Below are positions 14,301 to 30,446 of a stretch of DNA of 64,000 nucleotides, piece by piece; positions within the stretch are counted from its first letter, which is position 1; each line of letters begins with the position of its first letter. The stretch lies in the NCBI RefSeq assembly GCF_032362555.1, contig NC_083520.1:5642001-5706000 (forward strand), given 5' to 3'. A program made the translations under genes and the position numbers. This stretch comes from Amyelois transitella. Lineage: Eukaryota > Arthropoda > Insecta > Lepidoptera > Pyralidae. Below the pieces are notes generated by a model. It was not told the origin of the DNA, ran no database searches, and worked only from the letters and a program-made list of their open reading frames with translations.

Positions 14301-17300
14301 TAAAATAGAGGATGTACCAGAGCTGGTGGGAGGAGTTCTGACGCGGGACATGGTGACAGCCTGCCTCACTTACCTAGCACGAACACCGATCTTGGGAGAT
14401 TATGTGTATATTAAGTTGGACTTGTCGTCGAAGGTAGGAATTCACATAACTGTAGTCCCTAAAATATATCAGTAAATGTATGTCACGCGCATTAATGTCG
14501 TCACAAATCAATGTCGGCCTTTATGATTATAAATAACTTATTTTTTATAATCTCTTGAGAAAATCATATCGTTCGTTTGCTGTTTATTTTTTGTTCCCAG
14601 CACTTGATCAACATAGACGTTCTTAAGCATTATAAATTCCTGGTATATCTGGACTTATCATCCAACTTTCTGACGTCGCTGAATGTACTGGCATATCTAC
14701 CATATCTCCAATACCTCTCCGTAGCTTTCAACAGGCTGGACACTGTGCTGGAATATGACACACGTATGTTTTGAGTTGATTTTTATATTTTGCGATGGTT
14801 GGCAAATAATCGCAATCGAGCAACGATTCTTAATTAACTTAAACATTTTCCTTTTAAAGTTCATTAAAAAGGGATAGATTAGAACAAAGTTATGTCTAGC
14901 CACTTTAAATAATTTTCGGACTTTCTGTATCGTATTTCTCGTATCAGTGTGGTAATCCAGTTACTCTGGATGTGTAGCAAAATAAAAAAAGAAATTTTAT
15001 TCTGTCTTACGTATCTTGTAAAGCTCTCGCGAGTGGTGTGCGGCAAATATAACAGTTGTTATTTTTTTTTTTTTCAAATTTTTCAAAAGATACTTACAAA
15101 CGTAATAAGTAATTGTAACAAACTGATTAAGTGAGTAGCTTAACGCTTTTTATGGAAATTGAAATCGCACCACCATAATGAAGCTTTGTCTTTTTTATCT
15201 GCACTTCTGATAACTTCGTTTTCCAGCCCAATGGTTCCTGACAGAGGTCCATTATAAATTCAATTCGGTGACGAGAATCCGTGACTTGGATGGCTTCTGG
15301 TCTATCACAATCCTTGATCTATCTCATAATAACATCAAACATATTACTGGTCTTGAAACGCTGAGGTAAAATATATTACATGTTACACACATATTACATT
15401 AGGTACATACATTTGCGAATAGACTAGACTTACCAAATAATTTAATGTTTTAATTAATTTTCATTCAATTTCCTGTCGATGTTGTAAGAGACGACTAAAG
15501 ACCTATTTCGAGTTCCTAGTTTTATTGTATCAAGAGTCTGCAAATATAATTTGCTTCAATGCAATAACTTCACGTTCTTTTGAAAATGAGAATACAAAGC
15601 GAAATCTTTTGTGCTTTAAATTCAACCGCATACAAATTGTATTTTCAGGTATTTGCGTCGTCTTGACCTCTCCTTCAATCATATTCAGCGTCTAGAAAAC
15701 TTGAATAACCTACGTTTGCTCTGGCTAGACGTGTCCTATAATAACATATCTAGCTTTGAGTTTGGCAACCAAAAAGGTCTTTTTACCCTATTACATCTGG
15801 AGTATCTAAATCTGAACGAAAACAACTTGACTTCTTTAAAAATGTTCTCCGGTTGCACAAGGTAAATTGAATTTGTTCAGTTTTAAAGATCACATAGATG
15901 TTAGTGTATACAAAACTAGAATACTTACGCCCGCGGCTCAAAACGTGTTTAATCGCGGTAATATCAGTTCGGTTTTCATACATTTACAAAGAAAAAGAAA
16001 GTTAAAGGGAACAATACCGTTCAAACAAAGCAGTTATAAGCTATCTACCTCTTTCTACATCTGATAAAAAACCAGAACAAATATTGATTTTAGTTAATAA
16101 CTTACCTGGTTATTAAAGAACACTAATTAGTTATTACCCGCAAGACTCGGCTCTCTTATGAAAATCGAGGAACCTCTTCATGTTTCAAAATAAATTAGTA
16201 AGATATTTAGTACAAAAAAGTATGTCTAATATAAGCGTTTATATAGTTTCAAGCCCTAAATTTCTGTAGATTATATACATACATATAGTCACGTCTATAT
16301 CACTTGTGGGGTAGGCAGAGCCAACAACCTTAAAAGCAATTTAGCTTTTCTGTACATTTGACACATTTATTTAAATTTCATAACTTATATAATAAAATCG
16401 GTCAGTTAGGAATAACATATACCTACACCACTACATACTATAGAAGTTATTAGTAGGTACTGGTGAATGTGACGAAGCAACTGGTGATTGTGACAGCCTT
16501 ACGTTTTCATATTGCATCTTAATAATAATAATTCTAAGATTTATTTGACAGCTGTACACTGCGCGGAAAATTGCGTGCGATGCAATGCGACGGCACATTT
16601 GTCGTCCTATAATTTCAAGTACAATGGCATTTCTATTGTTTTTTATTATTCCGATTTCTTTGGACATACATATAGATTAATACTTATGAATGATTTCGCT
16701 CTATAATCTGTTCATGAGGTGCAATAAAGAGTATTGTATTCGATTCATATTCTCCTCCAAACATCTGTATTACTTGCCTTTTTATTTTTATGTGTTTTTT
16801 TTCGTATTGTAAAACGAACGAGCAATAGTGTACCGAGAGAGCAGCCATATAATTTTATTTTTTATTTTATTTTATTTTTATTATTATTTTTTTATGAGAA
16901 ATAAAGTTCTTTAAACATATTTTTTTATTTTATTTTCCACGTTGGTGCCCACGGAAGACCAGCGTTGCGGTATATACCACGACAAATGCTGAGGGGGGGC
17001 CATTTTGGTACAAATGTTGTTATAGATTAAGGTTTTATGTTTTTGATATATTATTATGTACCAAATAAACATTTTTTCTTTCTTTCTTTCTATTCCAGAC
17101 TCCGCGAACTGCACGCACGCAACAATCGCTTGGGGATGCTGTTAGAGCTGGCGGTGTACATGCGACAACTGCGCCGCCTCATCGTGCTAGACCTGAGAGC
17201 CAACCCAATCTGCTCCACGCCGGGGTACCAAGATGTCATCATAAACACCTTCCCTGCGCTACTCAGTTTGGATGCCCAGGAACTCGATCCGATTGTTCAA

Positions 17301-20300
17301 GTAGCTACATTTTTCGTTATGTTATTGGCTGTTGTACAGTACAATACGAGTACATCATCAAACTGGCGTTTGTCACACACACTTTGTTTTACTTAACATT
17401 ATTTGCCATTTACACCCAAAATTATAAGACTGCCTGAATATATTTATATTTACGCTTCACTTTAGCCGAGTAATCGATCTATCTAAATGCATTACATATG
17501 TGGGTAATCACTTAGCTCTGAATACAATCATATCAAATTGCAGAGGTTGTCTAAAATGGACATGATGCCGGACGCGACTAGCTTTGCCACCCGACGCCTC
17601 CTGCGCCTGCTCTACATACAACAGCTATCGAAAGCGACCGTGTCCCCGCATGTACCGCCAGCGGACACCAATGAAGTACCCATTGTTGTGTTGGTGGGGT
17701 ACGAAGCGGTAGGCAAGGGTAAGTGGAATCTACCTCCTTGTATAAAAATAAATGTCAACAGTTTTCATTTGTCTGCCCAGAGTTTTATTTTTATAGGAAT
17801 TTGCTATATTTCCTTCTTAGTATAAGCACGTCCTTAGTATGTAATTCATTACAATTTTCTTCTTCATTTTTAAACTCTCAGAAGATGAGGTGTTTTTGTA
17901 CTGATCTTAAAATGACTGAATATTATTATTAGACCTCTCGTGTTGTTATTGGTGGCTTTATTTTTCTCGTGTTATTTTTTTCATGTTATTCGTCTCATTA
18001 AAGATAACTTTTTTGAAAAAACAAGATTACATATTTATTATTAAATCCATTTTATCCTGTATCAAACAACATTGAAGTAAATATGTTATTTTGCTAATAT
18101 TCTTTATAGGTAAGCTCGCTCGCCGCCTCGCCGCAGAGTGTAAAACCAACATAGAGTTAGCATTACAGCACACAACAGCGACGTTCCATTTCCCGGACCA
18201 TTACAAGCAGATCTCCCGGTCCAAGTTCGATGACATGTTGCTGGCCGGCGATCTCCTTACCTATACCGAGATGGCTGGGGAGTCCTATGGCTTAAGTAAG
18301 ATTGTCTTTCTGTTCATTTTGAGGGCCTAGCTTCGCCAACTCGTAGTACGCCTTAAAAGGAACATTAAATTAGAACATCAAGGGGTCAGCATTTTCGAAA
18401 TCTATGTGTATCGGTCTGATCGATTTAAATTAATTGTTTTCAGGCCGTGAAGAGGCTTTCATAAATGAAGGAAAAATCAAAGTTGTTACCATGGACTTAA
18501 TAGCAGGACTGATGCTGAGGTTGCGCGGAAGGAGACCGTATTTAATTTTAGCCACCTGCTCGAACAAAGAGGCATTGAAAGCAAGACAAAAACAAAGAAA
18601 GCAGTTAGTGTGGATTTATATTGCAATGTAAAAATAATAGTTTTTAAAGTGTTTATTTATCAAATAGTGTCCCGTACTGTCCACTACTTTGATTAAGTAA
18701 CATTTTAAACGCTGTGAAGTCAGGTCAACATTACCTGACCTTAACTGCCATATGCATGAAAGGAGTAATGAATATTGATGAAGCTAAAGAAGTATGCAGG
18801 GATCGTGGCAAGTCAAAGTAGAAATAAAAATCTGCTTTTCCCAGCACAAAAGAGTCATGATATTGTTAAAATATTTTGCATAGGTAGTTTTTCCCACTAT
18901 TTTCGGTTCACTGCCTAGTCCTATTCTAACGCAGGCGAAAACTACATTGAATACTTATAACTATTTATCCTTTATTAGATGTAGGTACCTAGTAGGTACC
19001 TATCTAAATATTTATTGTAGCTTTCGGGAGGTCGCCTACAATCTTACTGCGTTGGAGACTCCTTTTGAAAAGTCGACCCTGCAAGTTCTACTGTCTGGTC
19101 GTATAATTATCACAGGAATACTCAACGAGATTTTAGTGGTAAGTTCTTTATGAACAGAGTAGACAGCGTCCGCGAGACACCCCGCGAGAATTTCGGGAAA
19201 TCCTCTCTTAGTGTTCACCTGTACTCCCCAGTGAAGAATATTACTAGTAGGCGTAGGAATGCTGACATATACGTACATGCCAGACTTCCTACGCCCAGTA
19301 GTTTCGGCTGTACGTTGTCAGTCAGTCACTCAGTAACGGAAGAGTTTTATACATACGTCTTTTTCCCGGAGGGGTAGGCAGGTACATCTTTCCACTTGCC
19401 ACAATCTCTGCATACTTCCTTCAATCAATCAAAATTACATATTGATTTTAAATTTTTAAATGTGTGGTTTCCCGGTACCAATACAAAAAATAATAGGACC
19501 ACTTCATGTCTTTCCCATGGATGTCGTAAAAGGCGACTAAGGGATAGGTTTACAAACTTGGGATTCTTTTTTAGGCGATGTGCTAGCAACCTGTCACTAT
19601 TTGAATCTCAATTCTATCATTAAGCCAAGTACTGAACGTGGCCATTTAGTCTTTTCAAGTCTGTTGGCTCTGTCTACTCCGTAAGGGATATAGTCGTGAC
19701 CATATATATGTATGTTTTTTTTAGTTTATATATGTATGTATTAGGCTGTTTTTTGTTTCGTAAATATATAACTAAATTTCTTGATCCGCTATTGTGTTAG
19801 GGTCTACCAGATGAAAAGGAGCAAAGTGAATTTGTGATTGAATCAGAATGTTCCTTGATGATGAGCAGCGAAGCAAGGCAAGCCGTCAAAGATTACGCAT
19901 GTGGAGTGAACATGTTTAATTTTCTCATTTCTGTAAGTTATGGAACTAATTCTGCATGTCTGCTTACCTATCTTTTACCTACACCTTGTAAAATTGGCGT
20001 ATTTTTATTATTATTCTATATCTATAGTATAAATATTACTTACATAAATTACTTACAAAAATACGTCTTTAGAGTTCGTCGTCGTTAGATGAGGAGTTTA
20101 AGCGAGACAGAAGCAGCCAAATGGACCAAAGTTTACACTCACTCTACAAAGAGTCCCAGGGGCCCGACGAATTCAACAGCTATGCTAATGAACAAAACTC
20201 CTACCAAGACTCAAAGGATCAACCAAACAAAAATATAAAGTTGGCAAAGGAGGCTGGAGGTGCCCGCGGGTGAATGATAAATTAAAATGATAATGGAGAA

Positions 20301-23300
20301 AATATAGGCTAGAATCGTGAAAAATTAGTTTTTAATGAAATATGAACATCATTTTCTTGCTTTTTTGATGTAAGTTGATAACTGAATTCGTCCGGTATGA
20401 ATTATCCTACATAAAATTAATTGTGGATCATTTAAGGATATCAGCCAATGAAATGTAGGTACTTAATTTCCACGAGCAAAAGCTACTTTGCATAATTAAA
20501 ATACCTTATATCTAAGTATTTTATTTATTCTATAGAAAATCGCGCTCTAAACATGAAAAGAACAGTCTTGTTCGACCAAAAAGTGTCGATTTCAGCAGGT
20601 ACACCTCATCAACATGGAAAGGTATTTAAATTTGTTTATTTATTGATTAATTTAAAATCAAATTAGTGTTTTTCAGAAAGTATGAAATACAAGCTGTTGC
20701 TGTGTATTTTTGTATTGTTCTTAAGTTTGACCTAAGCCAAACACATTTTAGGAAACTGCATTGAAATTGGTCGGTTACAGTTTAATTTACCTTTGTGATT
20801 GTACAAGATGACAATTTCCTCACTTGTTCCTTCGCTTGTCGTGAAAATTATTCTGTTATAAACTTCGCGTAATCGTATGTTCAGTGCTCTTAAGAACTTA
20901 GGTTTTGAAAATTAAATGACTGTTGAATAAATTTTCAGGCCTTTCAACCCAAGCTCCGGATAGCACGAAGTCGTCAAAGTCCGTCACATTCACTTCTACT
21001 AACAACACTGAAGCCGTCGGAGCCATCTCCGGAATGTTCATAGAACCACCAATACCATCAAAAGGTGACATTTGTTTGTGTTTTATTGTTGATGTTTCAT
21101 AGTTAATCATATTTACCGTAGCGTAATGGCACAGAAATATTTTAAGTACAATGGATCAAATAGAAACCCTTTTTCACATAGAATCTTTGAACGTTTACGA
21201 TGTGAACAAGGATACATTTTTATTTGGCCTACTGTACGTACCTAGATCGTTCACCGCGTTAAGTTGCCTACATTTTACATAGTATTTATTCCCATTAATT
21301 TGGATGAAATGAGCCTATGTGTGTTTTAGATTGTTTGAATACCCAAAAAATTAAATAACTCTGTTACTACGTCTAGTATAATCTATGTCAAACTTCATCA
21401 ATATTAGCCCACACTCCCAGAGATATCTAGCCCAATTTTAGTTACAAAATTCAAGATCACATCCTACTGGCATAGATATTTTCTTTCTATATATACGTAT
21501 AACTTTTTTTTCTATTAAAGCTCAAGGAGACAAGGCCAACATAAGGTCGATAAGCCACAGAAAATGGAAAGGCCCCACAGGGCACCGCGCTCACCCCGGA
21601 GATTCCCTAGACGATACTGATCTCTGGCTGGCATTCCTCGCTGAGACTGGACTGTTGCCATTGACCAGCACTGTTTTCCAGGCTTGTAAATATCTATACT
21701 TATAATATAATATGGTAAAGTTTGTAACTGTGATTTCGTCAACCTATCATGAAAATTCTTTCACCGTTAAAAAGGATCAGGTCTTTTCTTTGCGGTGCAT
21801 AGCCGAAAAGTTTTTGGCCAAGAGTCAAAAAGTCTATTGCACATTCGTGGATTTGGAAAAGGCCTATGACAGAGTTGAGAGGAATGAATTGTGGTCAGCA
21901 CTTTCTATGCATGGGGTGAGCAGTCTCTTGATACGAGCACTGAAATCCTTATATGAGGATTCGAGTGCTTGTGTCAGGATAAACGGAGCGCACACTGAGT
22001 GGTTTAAGATTGAGAAAGGTGTTAGGCAGGGATGTGTTGCGTCACCGTGGCTGTTCAACCTATTTATGGATAGTTGTTTGACAGATTTGAAAGAGTCTGA
22101 AAGTGGATTAAGGATGAATGAATTACTCGTCAAATGTCTGCTCTATGCCGACGATCAGGTTATACTGGCGTCATCAGCGGAGGAGTTACAGGAGATGGTA
22201 AACTGTATGCATGAAGCTTTAAAAGAGAAAGGAATGAAAGTGAACGTAAGTAAAACTAAAACACTGGTTTTTGAAATGGAGAAAGAAATGACAGCATGTA
22301 ATATTTTGATTGGAGGAGAAAAAGTTGAGCAAGTGAAAGAGTTTGTATATCTAGGATCAAAGTTTACATCAGATGGCAAGTGTGATAGTCATATTGAAAG
22401 GAGAGTGAACGCGGGGAACATGGTGAATGGAGCTTTGCATGCCTTTATGAGCAGTCAGAAACTATCCAAAAAGGCTCGACTGGCTGTGCACAGGGGCGTG
22501 TTGGTCCCGACATTAATGTATGGGAGTGAAAGTTGGGTATGGCAAAAGAAGCACGAAAGCAGAATAAATGCAGTGGAAATGAGAGCGTTAAGGAGTATGT
22601 TGGGTGTGAAATTGAGTGACCGGATAAGGAACAGCGTGATAAGGGAATGTTGTGATGTGAAAGAAGATGTAGTTACAGGAATAGAAAAGGGTATGTTGAG
22701 ATGGTTCGGTCATGTGGAGAGGATGAATGAAAACAGGTTGACTAAGCAGATATACAAGGAGAGTGTGGAGGGAAAGGTCGGGGTGGGAAGACCTAGACGA
22801 ACATATCTTGATCAAATTAAGGACGTCCTGGTGAAGGGTCAGGTCAAAAGTGCCCGAAACCGCCGAGCTTGCATGAAGAGAGTTATGAATGTGGATGAAG
22901 CAAAGGAAGTATGCAGGGATCGTGGCAAGTGGAAAGAGGTAGTCTCTGCCTACCCCTCCGGGAAAGAGGCGTGAGTTTATGTATGTATCTTAAAAAGGAT
23001 ATTATCTACGAATCTTATAGTATCTATATGTAAGTATAAGGGCGAAGCCGTGGCTGGCCGCTACACTTATAATATTTTAAGAGAAAAAATAACAATAGAT
23101 CAAGTTTTTATCCCTAATGAGATATAATTTAACAGAGTCGTAAGTAAAAAGACACGAAAGCCACCTTTAGCAAGATGGCTATAATGGAATTGAGATTCGG
23201 ATAAAGATATTCAGCTACATAACTGAATTTTTTCCAGCTGATACTGAACCAGGAGGTCAAGAGAGCAGAGTCGATGATCCAGAACTAATTCTAAAAGAAT

Positions 23301-24644
23301 TGGAAAATTATCAGAAGGTGCTTTATTTATTATACTGTTATAATAATGACAATATATTGGGGGAAGACAATCATATTTATATTTATTTCTTTTATTATTA
23401 TTTTTTAATTTTAAACAAATTTAAAATAAGATTTTAATAAAAAATATAAATTATATAAAATCTTATTGCGTTATCGACGTTAATGAATAGCGCTACTGCA
23501 ATAAGAAGCGATAGATAACAACTTCATATACCACGTCTTACGTCCCTTGCGGAAGTAGATAGAGACCGCCGAAAGAAATCCAGGCATGTAAGGTCTTAAC
23601 TGGGCATACTCCTTTTTTGAAATATCTGCTTTGTTTATAATTGTCAGGAAATCAACCAGGCATTCAATACAAACAGCATGAGAGACGAGTACGAGACAAT
23701 GCATCGCACATATCCAGGCCTTTTTTGGAACACTGTGAGTACAACACAAAGGCTTTATACACCACTGTTTACATATTAACTTACCTGCAGAGATGGTTCT
23801 GATTTTTCAGGAGTAAAATATACATACATACATATAATCACGTTTAAATTCCTTGCGGGGTAGACAGAGCCAATAGTCTTTTAAAATACTGATAGGCCAC
23901 GTTCAGCTGTTTGGCTTTATGATAGAATTGAGATTCAAATAGTGACTGGTTGCTAGCCCATCGCCTAAAAGTAGAGTACCAAGTTTATAAACTAGCCTAT
24001 CCTTTAGTCGCCTTTTACGACATCCATGGGAACGAGATGGAGTGGTCCTATTCTTTTTTTATTGGTGCCGGGACCCACACGGCACAGTAAAATATCTTCC
24101 ACATTTATAATCAGACACTACTCTTTTGTATGCAAAAATAATTTTTCAAATCGAATTTATACCGTTATGCCGTTACAAATAAAAAATACGGTCGAATTGA
24201 GAACCGAAGGTCGAAGAGAAAGTCGGTTTAAACCCCTATATCACTAATTCACCTTTTGTGTTTACATCTCAATTGAAAATTACATTGCTAGGAAATTGTT
24301 TTTATATATTCAATTCAAAGTTTTGTAATCACACTTAATATTTCAATATTGACTAGTCTAATAAATACTTAACCAGTATTTGTTAGACTTTAGTTAATAT
24401 GGAAATATTTGCATTATAAGAATATGAAGTATTTTATAAAATAAAATTGTTGCAGGTCGAGATGGATGATCCTAACGAAGCATTTCGTAAAATAAAAGCT
24501 ATCATTAAGGATATTGTGATGAATCAGCCAAACCTGAGTCCTATGTTTGACATAGATTTCGCCAACATGAACCACTGTCACATCATCCAGAAGAAACTAG
24601 CTGAAATACGCAAACAAATAGCTCCGCAAAGGCTGTTCTATTAA
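11310..24644 (+). CDS. LRGUK: LRGUK orthologue: leucine-rich repeats plus guanylate kinase-like domain, 19 exons
   Basis: Exons: 11310-11436, 12770-12882, 14194-14433, 14601-14763, 15227-15365, 15649-15861, 17099-17300, 17544-17718, 18110-18295, 18444-18603, 19021-19138, 19801-19932, 20073-20269, 20536-20621, 20939-21064, 21521-21685, 23238-23317, 23648-23734 and 24456-24644. All phases agree, for 965 codons (human LRGUK is about 825). Residues about 160-400 hold leucine-rich repeats (YLDLSSNFL, ILDLSHNNI, RLDLSFNHI, YLNLNENNL, VLDLRANPI). From about 445 comes a guanylate kinase-like domain with a P-loop variant GYEAVGKG and the core ending in ESYGLSREE. The remaining ~340 residues are polar and of low complexity, ending in a compact segment (MFDIDFANM). 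In mammals LRGUK acts in sperm head and flagellum assembly, so a male germ-line role is likely here. Least certain: exon 1, and the weak donors after exons 10 and 16. Confidence 0.9.
12297..12477 (-). mobile_element. LINE family A 3' fragment, antisense in LRGUK intron 1
   Basis: Reverse complement of the 3' end of the LINE at 21778-22989, from the tail (atacatacatac) through 'ttgccacaatccctacatac' and 'cttcatccacatttaaacac' to 'ttcaccaggacgtct' and 'gatttgatcaaga'. The LINE match stops where a 19-bp inverted duplication begins. The target-site duplication is not clean. Confidence 0.85.
12478..12517. repeat. Perfect inverted duplication, 19-bp arms, 2-nt spacer
   Basis: AGATCTGTATTGATTTGAC at 12478-12496 is followed by CT and then its exact reverse complement at 12499-12517. 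It sits at the 5'-truncation point of the LINE fragment to its left. That position suggests it arose by fold-back of the nascent strand at insertion, or by later template switching. Confidence 0.92.
12592..12672 (+). mobile_element. SINE B 3' fragment
   Basis: Matches the last ~80 bases of SINE B: 'aaagccatacagctgaacgtg', then 'gactgttggctctgtctacc', 'gcaagagatatagacgtgat' and a short TATG tail. It lies in LRGUK intron 1, in sense orientation. Confidence 0.85.
16272..16345 (-). mobile_element. SINE B 3' fragment, antisense in LRGUK intron 6
   Basis: 'tacatacatatagtcacgtc', 'tatatcacttgtggggtagg' and 'cagagccaaca' are the reverse complement of the SINE B 3' end. The copy is short and lacks the 5' part. 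Confidence 0.85.
18745..18818 (+). mobile_element. LINE family A internal fragment in LRGUK intron 10
   Basis: Matches the LINE reading frame around 22870-22930 ('gatgaagctaaagaagtatg', 'cagggatcgtggcaagt'). Both the 5' part and the 3' tail are missing, so the copy has been trimmed at both ends. Confidence 0.75.
19346..19432 (-). mobile_element. LINE family A 3' fragment, antisense in LRGUK intron 11
   Basis: 'tttcccggaggggtaggcag' and 'ttgccacaatctctgcatac' are the reverse complement of the LINE A 3' end. The copy directly adjoins a SINE B copy in the opposite orientation. Confidence 0.85.
19465..19718 (+). mobile_element. SINE B, nearly full length, in LRGUK intron 11
   Basis: Runs from 'tgtggtttcccggtaccaat' through 'cccatggatgtcgtaaaagg' and 'gctagcaacctgtcactatt' to 'gactccgtaagggatatagt'-like sequence and a TATG-rich end. 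It shares the 5' boundary region of the copies at 23822-24085, 40667-40941 and 47578-47834, so it is close to a whole element. Confidence 0.85.
21778..22989 (+). mobile_element. 5'-truncated LINE (family A) with an open reverse-transcriptase frame
   Basis: A 1212-base insertion in LRGUK intron 16, flanked by a perfect 11-bp target-site duplication, TTAAAAAGGAT, at 21767-21777 and 22990-23000. The inserted part is open from 21778 to the stop at 22974 (about 398 codons). It carries reverse transcriptase motifs: DLEKAYDRVE, then GVRQGCVASPWLFNLFMD, then the catalytic box as YADDQVIL, and the thumb and C-terminal region with YLGSKFTSDGK and WFGHVERMNE. The endonuclease domain and first RT blocks are missing through 5' truncation. 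The 3' end is 'ctacccctccgggaaagagg' plus a TGTA tail. The family is probably of the RTE or a related clade; I cannot settle this. The intact frame and perfect duplication point to a young insertion. It is in the same orientation as LRGUK. Confidence 0.95.
23822..24085 (-). mobile_element. SINE B, full length, with perfect 10-bp target-site duplication
   Basis: A 264-base element read on the minus strand, in LRGUK intron 18. It starts with GTGCCGTGTGGGTCCCGG and ends with the TATG tail. AGTAAAATAT is duplicated at 23812-23821 and 24086-24095, which fixes both ends and shows that the element is a discrete short retroposon. It has no coding capacity. Its 3' end resembles that of LINE A. Confidence 0.93.
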
Positions 24645-24673
24645 AAGCAGACATTTAAAAAATCTGTATCACT

Positions 24674-24679
24674 TTTATT
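24674..24679 (-). terminator. Poly(A) signal of Rpn11 (AATAAA on the minus strand)
   Basis: TTTATT on the plus strand lies 127 bases past the Rpn11 stop codon and only 30 bases past the LRGUK stop codon. The transcripts of the two convergent genes therefore probably overlap in their 3' UTRs. I see no canonical AATAAA for LRGUK between the two stops. Confidence 0.6.
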
Positions 24680-24805
24680 TCGCAATAGATACAATTAAGT
24701 AAATTATAATAAGTATCGTACAATGAGATGAAAAGTAATGCAAGAACAGAGAGTTGATTATTTTCTTAACACTTTAGGTTATACAATACACATCTCAGTT
24801 ATAAA

Positions 24806-29928
<5,123 letters not shown>

Positions 29929-30392
29929 ATGACAACTGAAAAAGCTGTTTTGTCTCCAAAATTTTCTGCTGGTCCGCATGGATTAGGTACCTAATTCATG
30001 TAATTTGTGCCCAAGTACCTACTCAATGTTTTTAATTTAAACATTCCTGTTGCAGTTAATAATCAACTTTTACGTTGTTCTTTGTAATTTTAGGCGACCC
30101 AGAGGATAGAAGTCTTAGAAAAGTCGAGATAGAAGTATTGATACCGAAACTAATGCGAGAAAAAGCTAAAACTGAGAAATGTACAGAGCAAGTAAGAGCA
30201 TTTGAAAAATGCTGCAAAGAATCTTCATTGTTAATGGTAGTTACTTGTAGAAAACAAAATGCAGCCATGAAAGACTGCTTAACTAATTGGTATAGAAATG
30301 ACGAGTTTAGAAACATTTGTACTGAAGAATACTTGAAGAAACGAAGTGAATATAGACAAACCGGCATCAAAAACCCTATAAAGAGGGCCTGA
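29929..30392 (+). CDS. Cmc1: CMC1, twin CX9C mitochondrial protein (complex IV assembly), 2 exons
   Basis: Small intermembrane-space protein that binds COX1 and stabilises early cytochrome oxidase assembly; imported through the MIA40 disulfide relay. Exons: 29929-29986 and 30094-30392, phase 1, giving 118 aa (human about 106). The twin CX9C helices are plain: CTEQVRAFEKC and CRKQNAAMKDC. They are preceded by the family's DPEDRSLRKVE stretch and LIPKLMRE. The C-terminus ends in lysine- and arginine-rich residues (NPIKRA). The start at 29929 is the only ATG that opens into the frame ahead of a clean donor (TTAG|GTACCT). The gene is convergent with TSEN2; the two stops are 54 bases apart. Confidence 0.93.
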
Positions 30393-30435
30393 AATCCTAA
30401 AACTTTGTGTAGTTATGTGTTTAGTGTAAATATTA

Positions 30436-30441
30436 AATAAA
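30436..30441 (+). terminator. Poly(A) signal of CMC1 (AATAAA)
   Basis: AATAAA lies 44 bases after the CMC1 stop codon and just before the TSEN2 stop codon on the other strand. Cleavage 10-30 bases further on would place the CMC1 3' end inside the last TSEN2 exon. Confidence 0.75.
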
Positions 30442-30446
30442 TTTGT

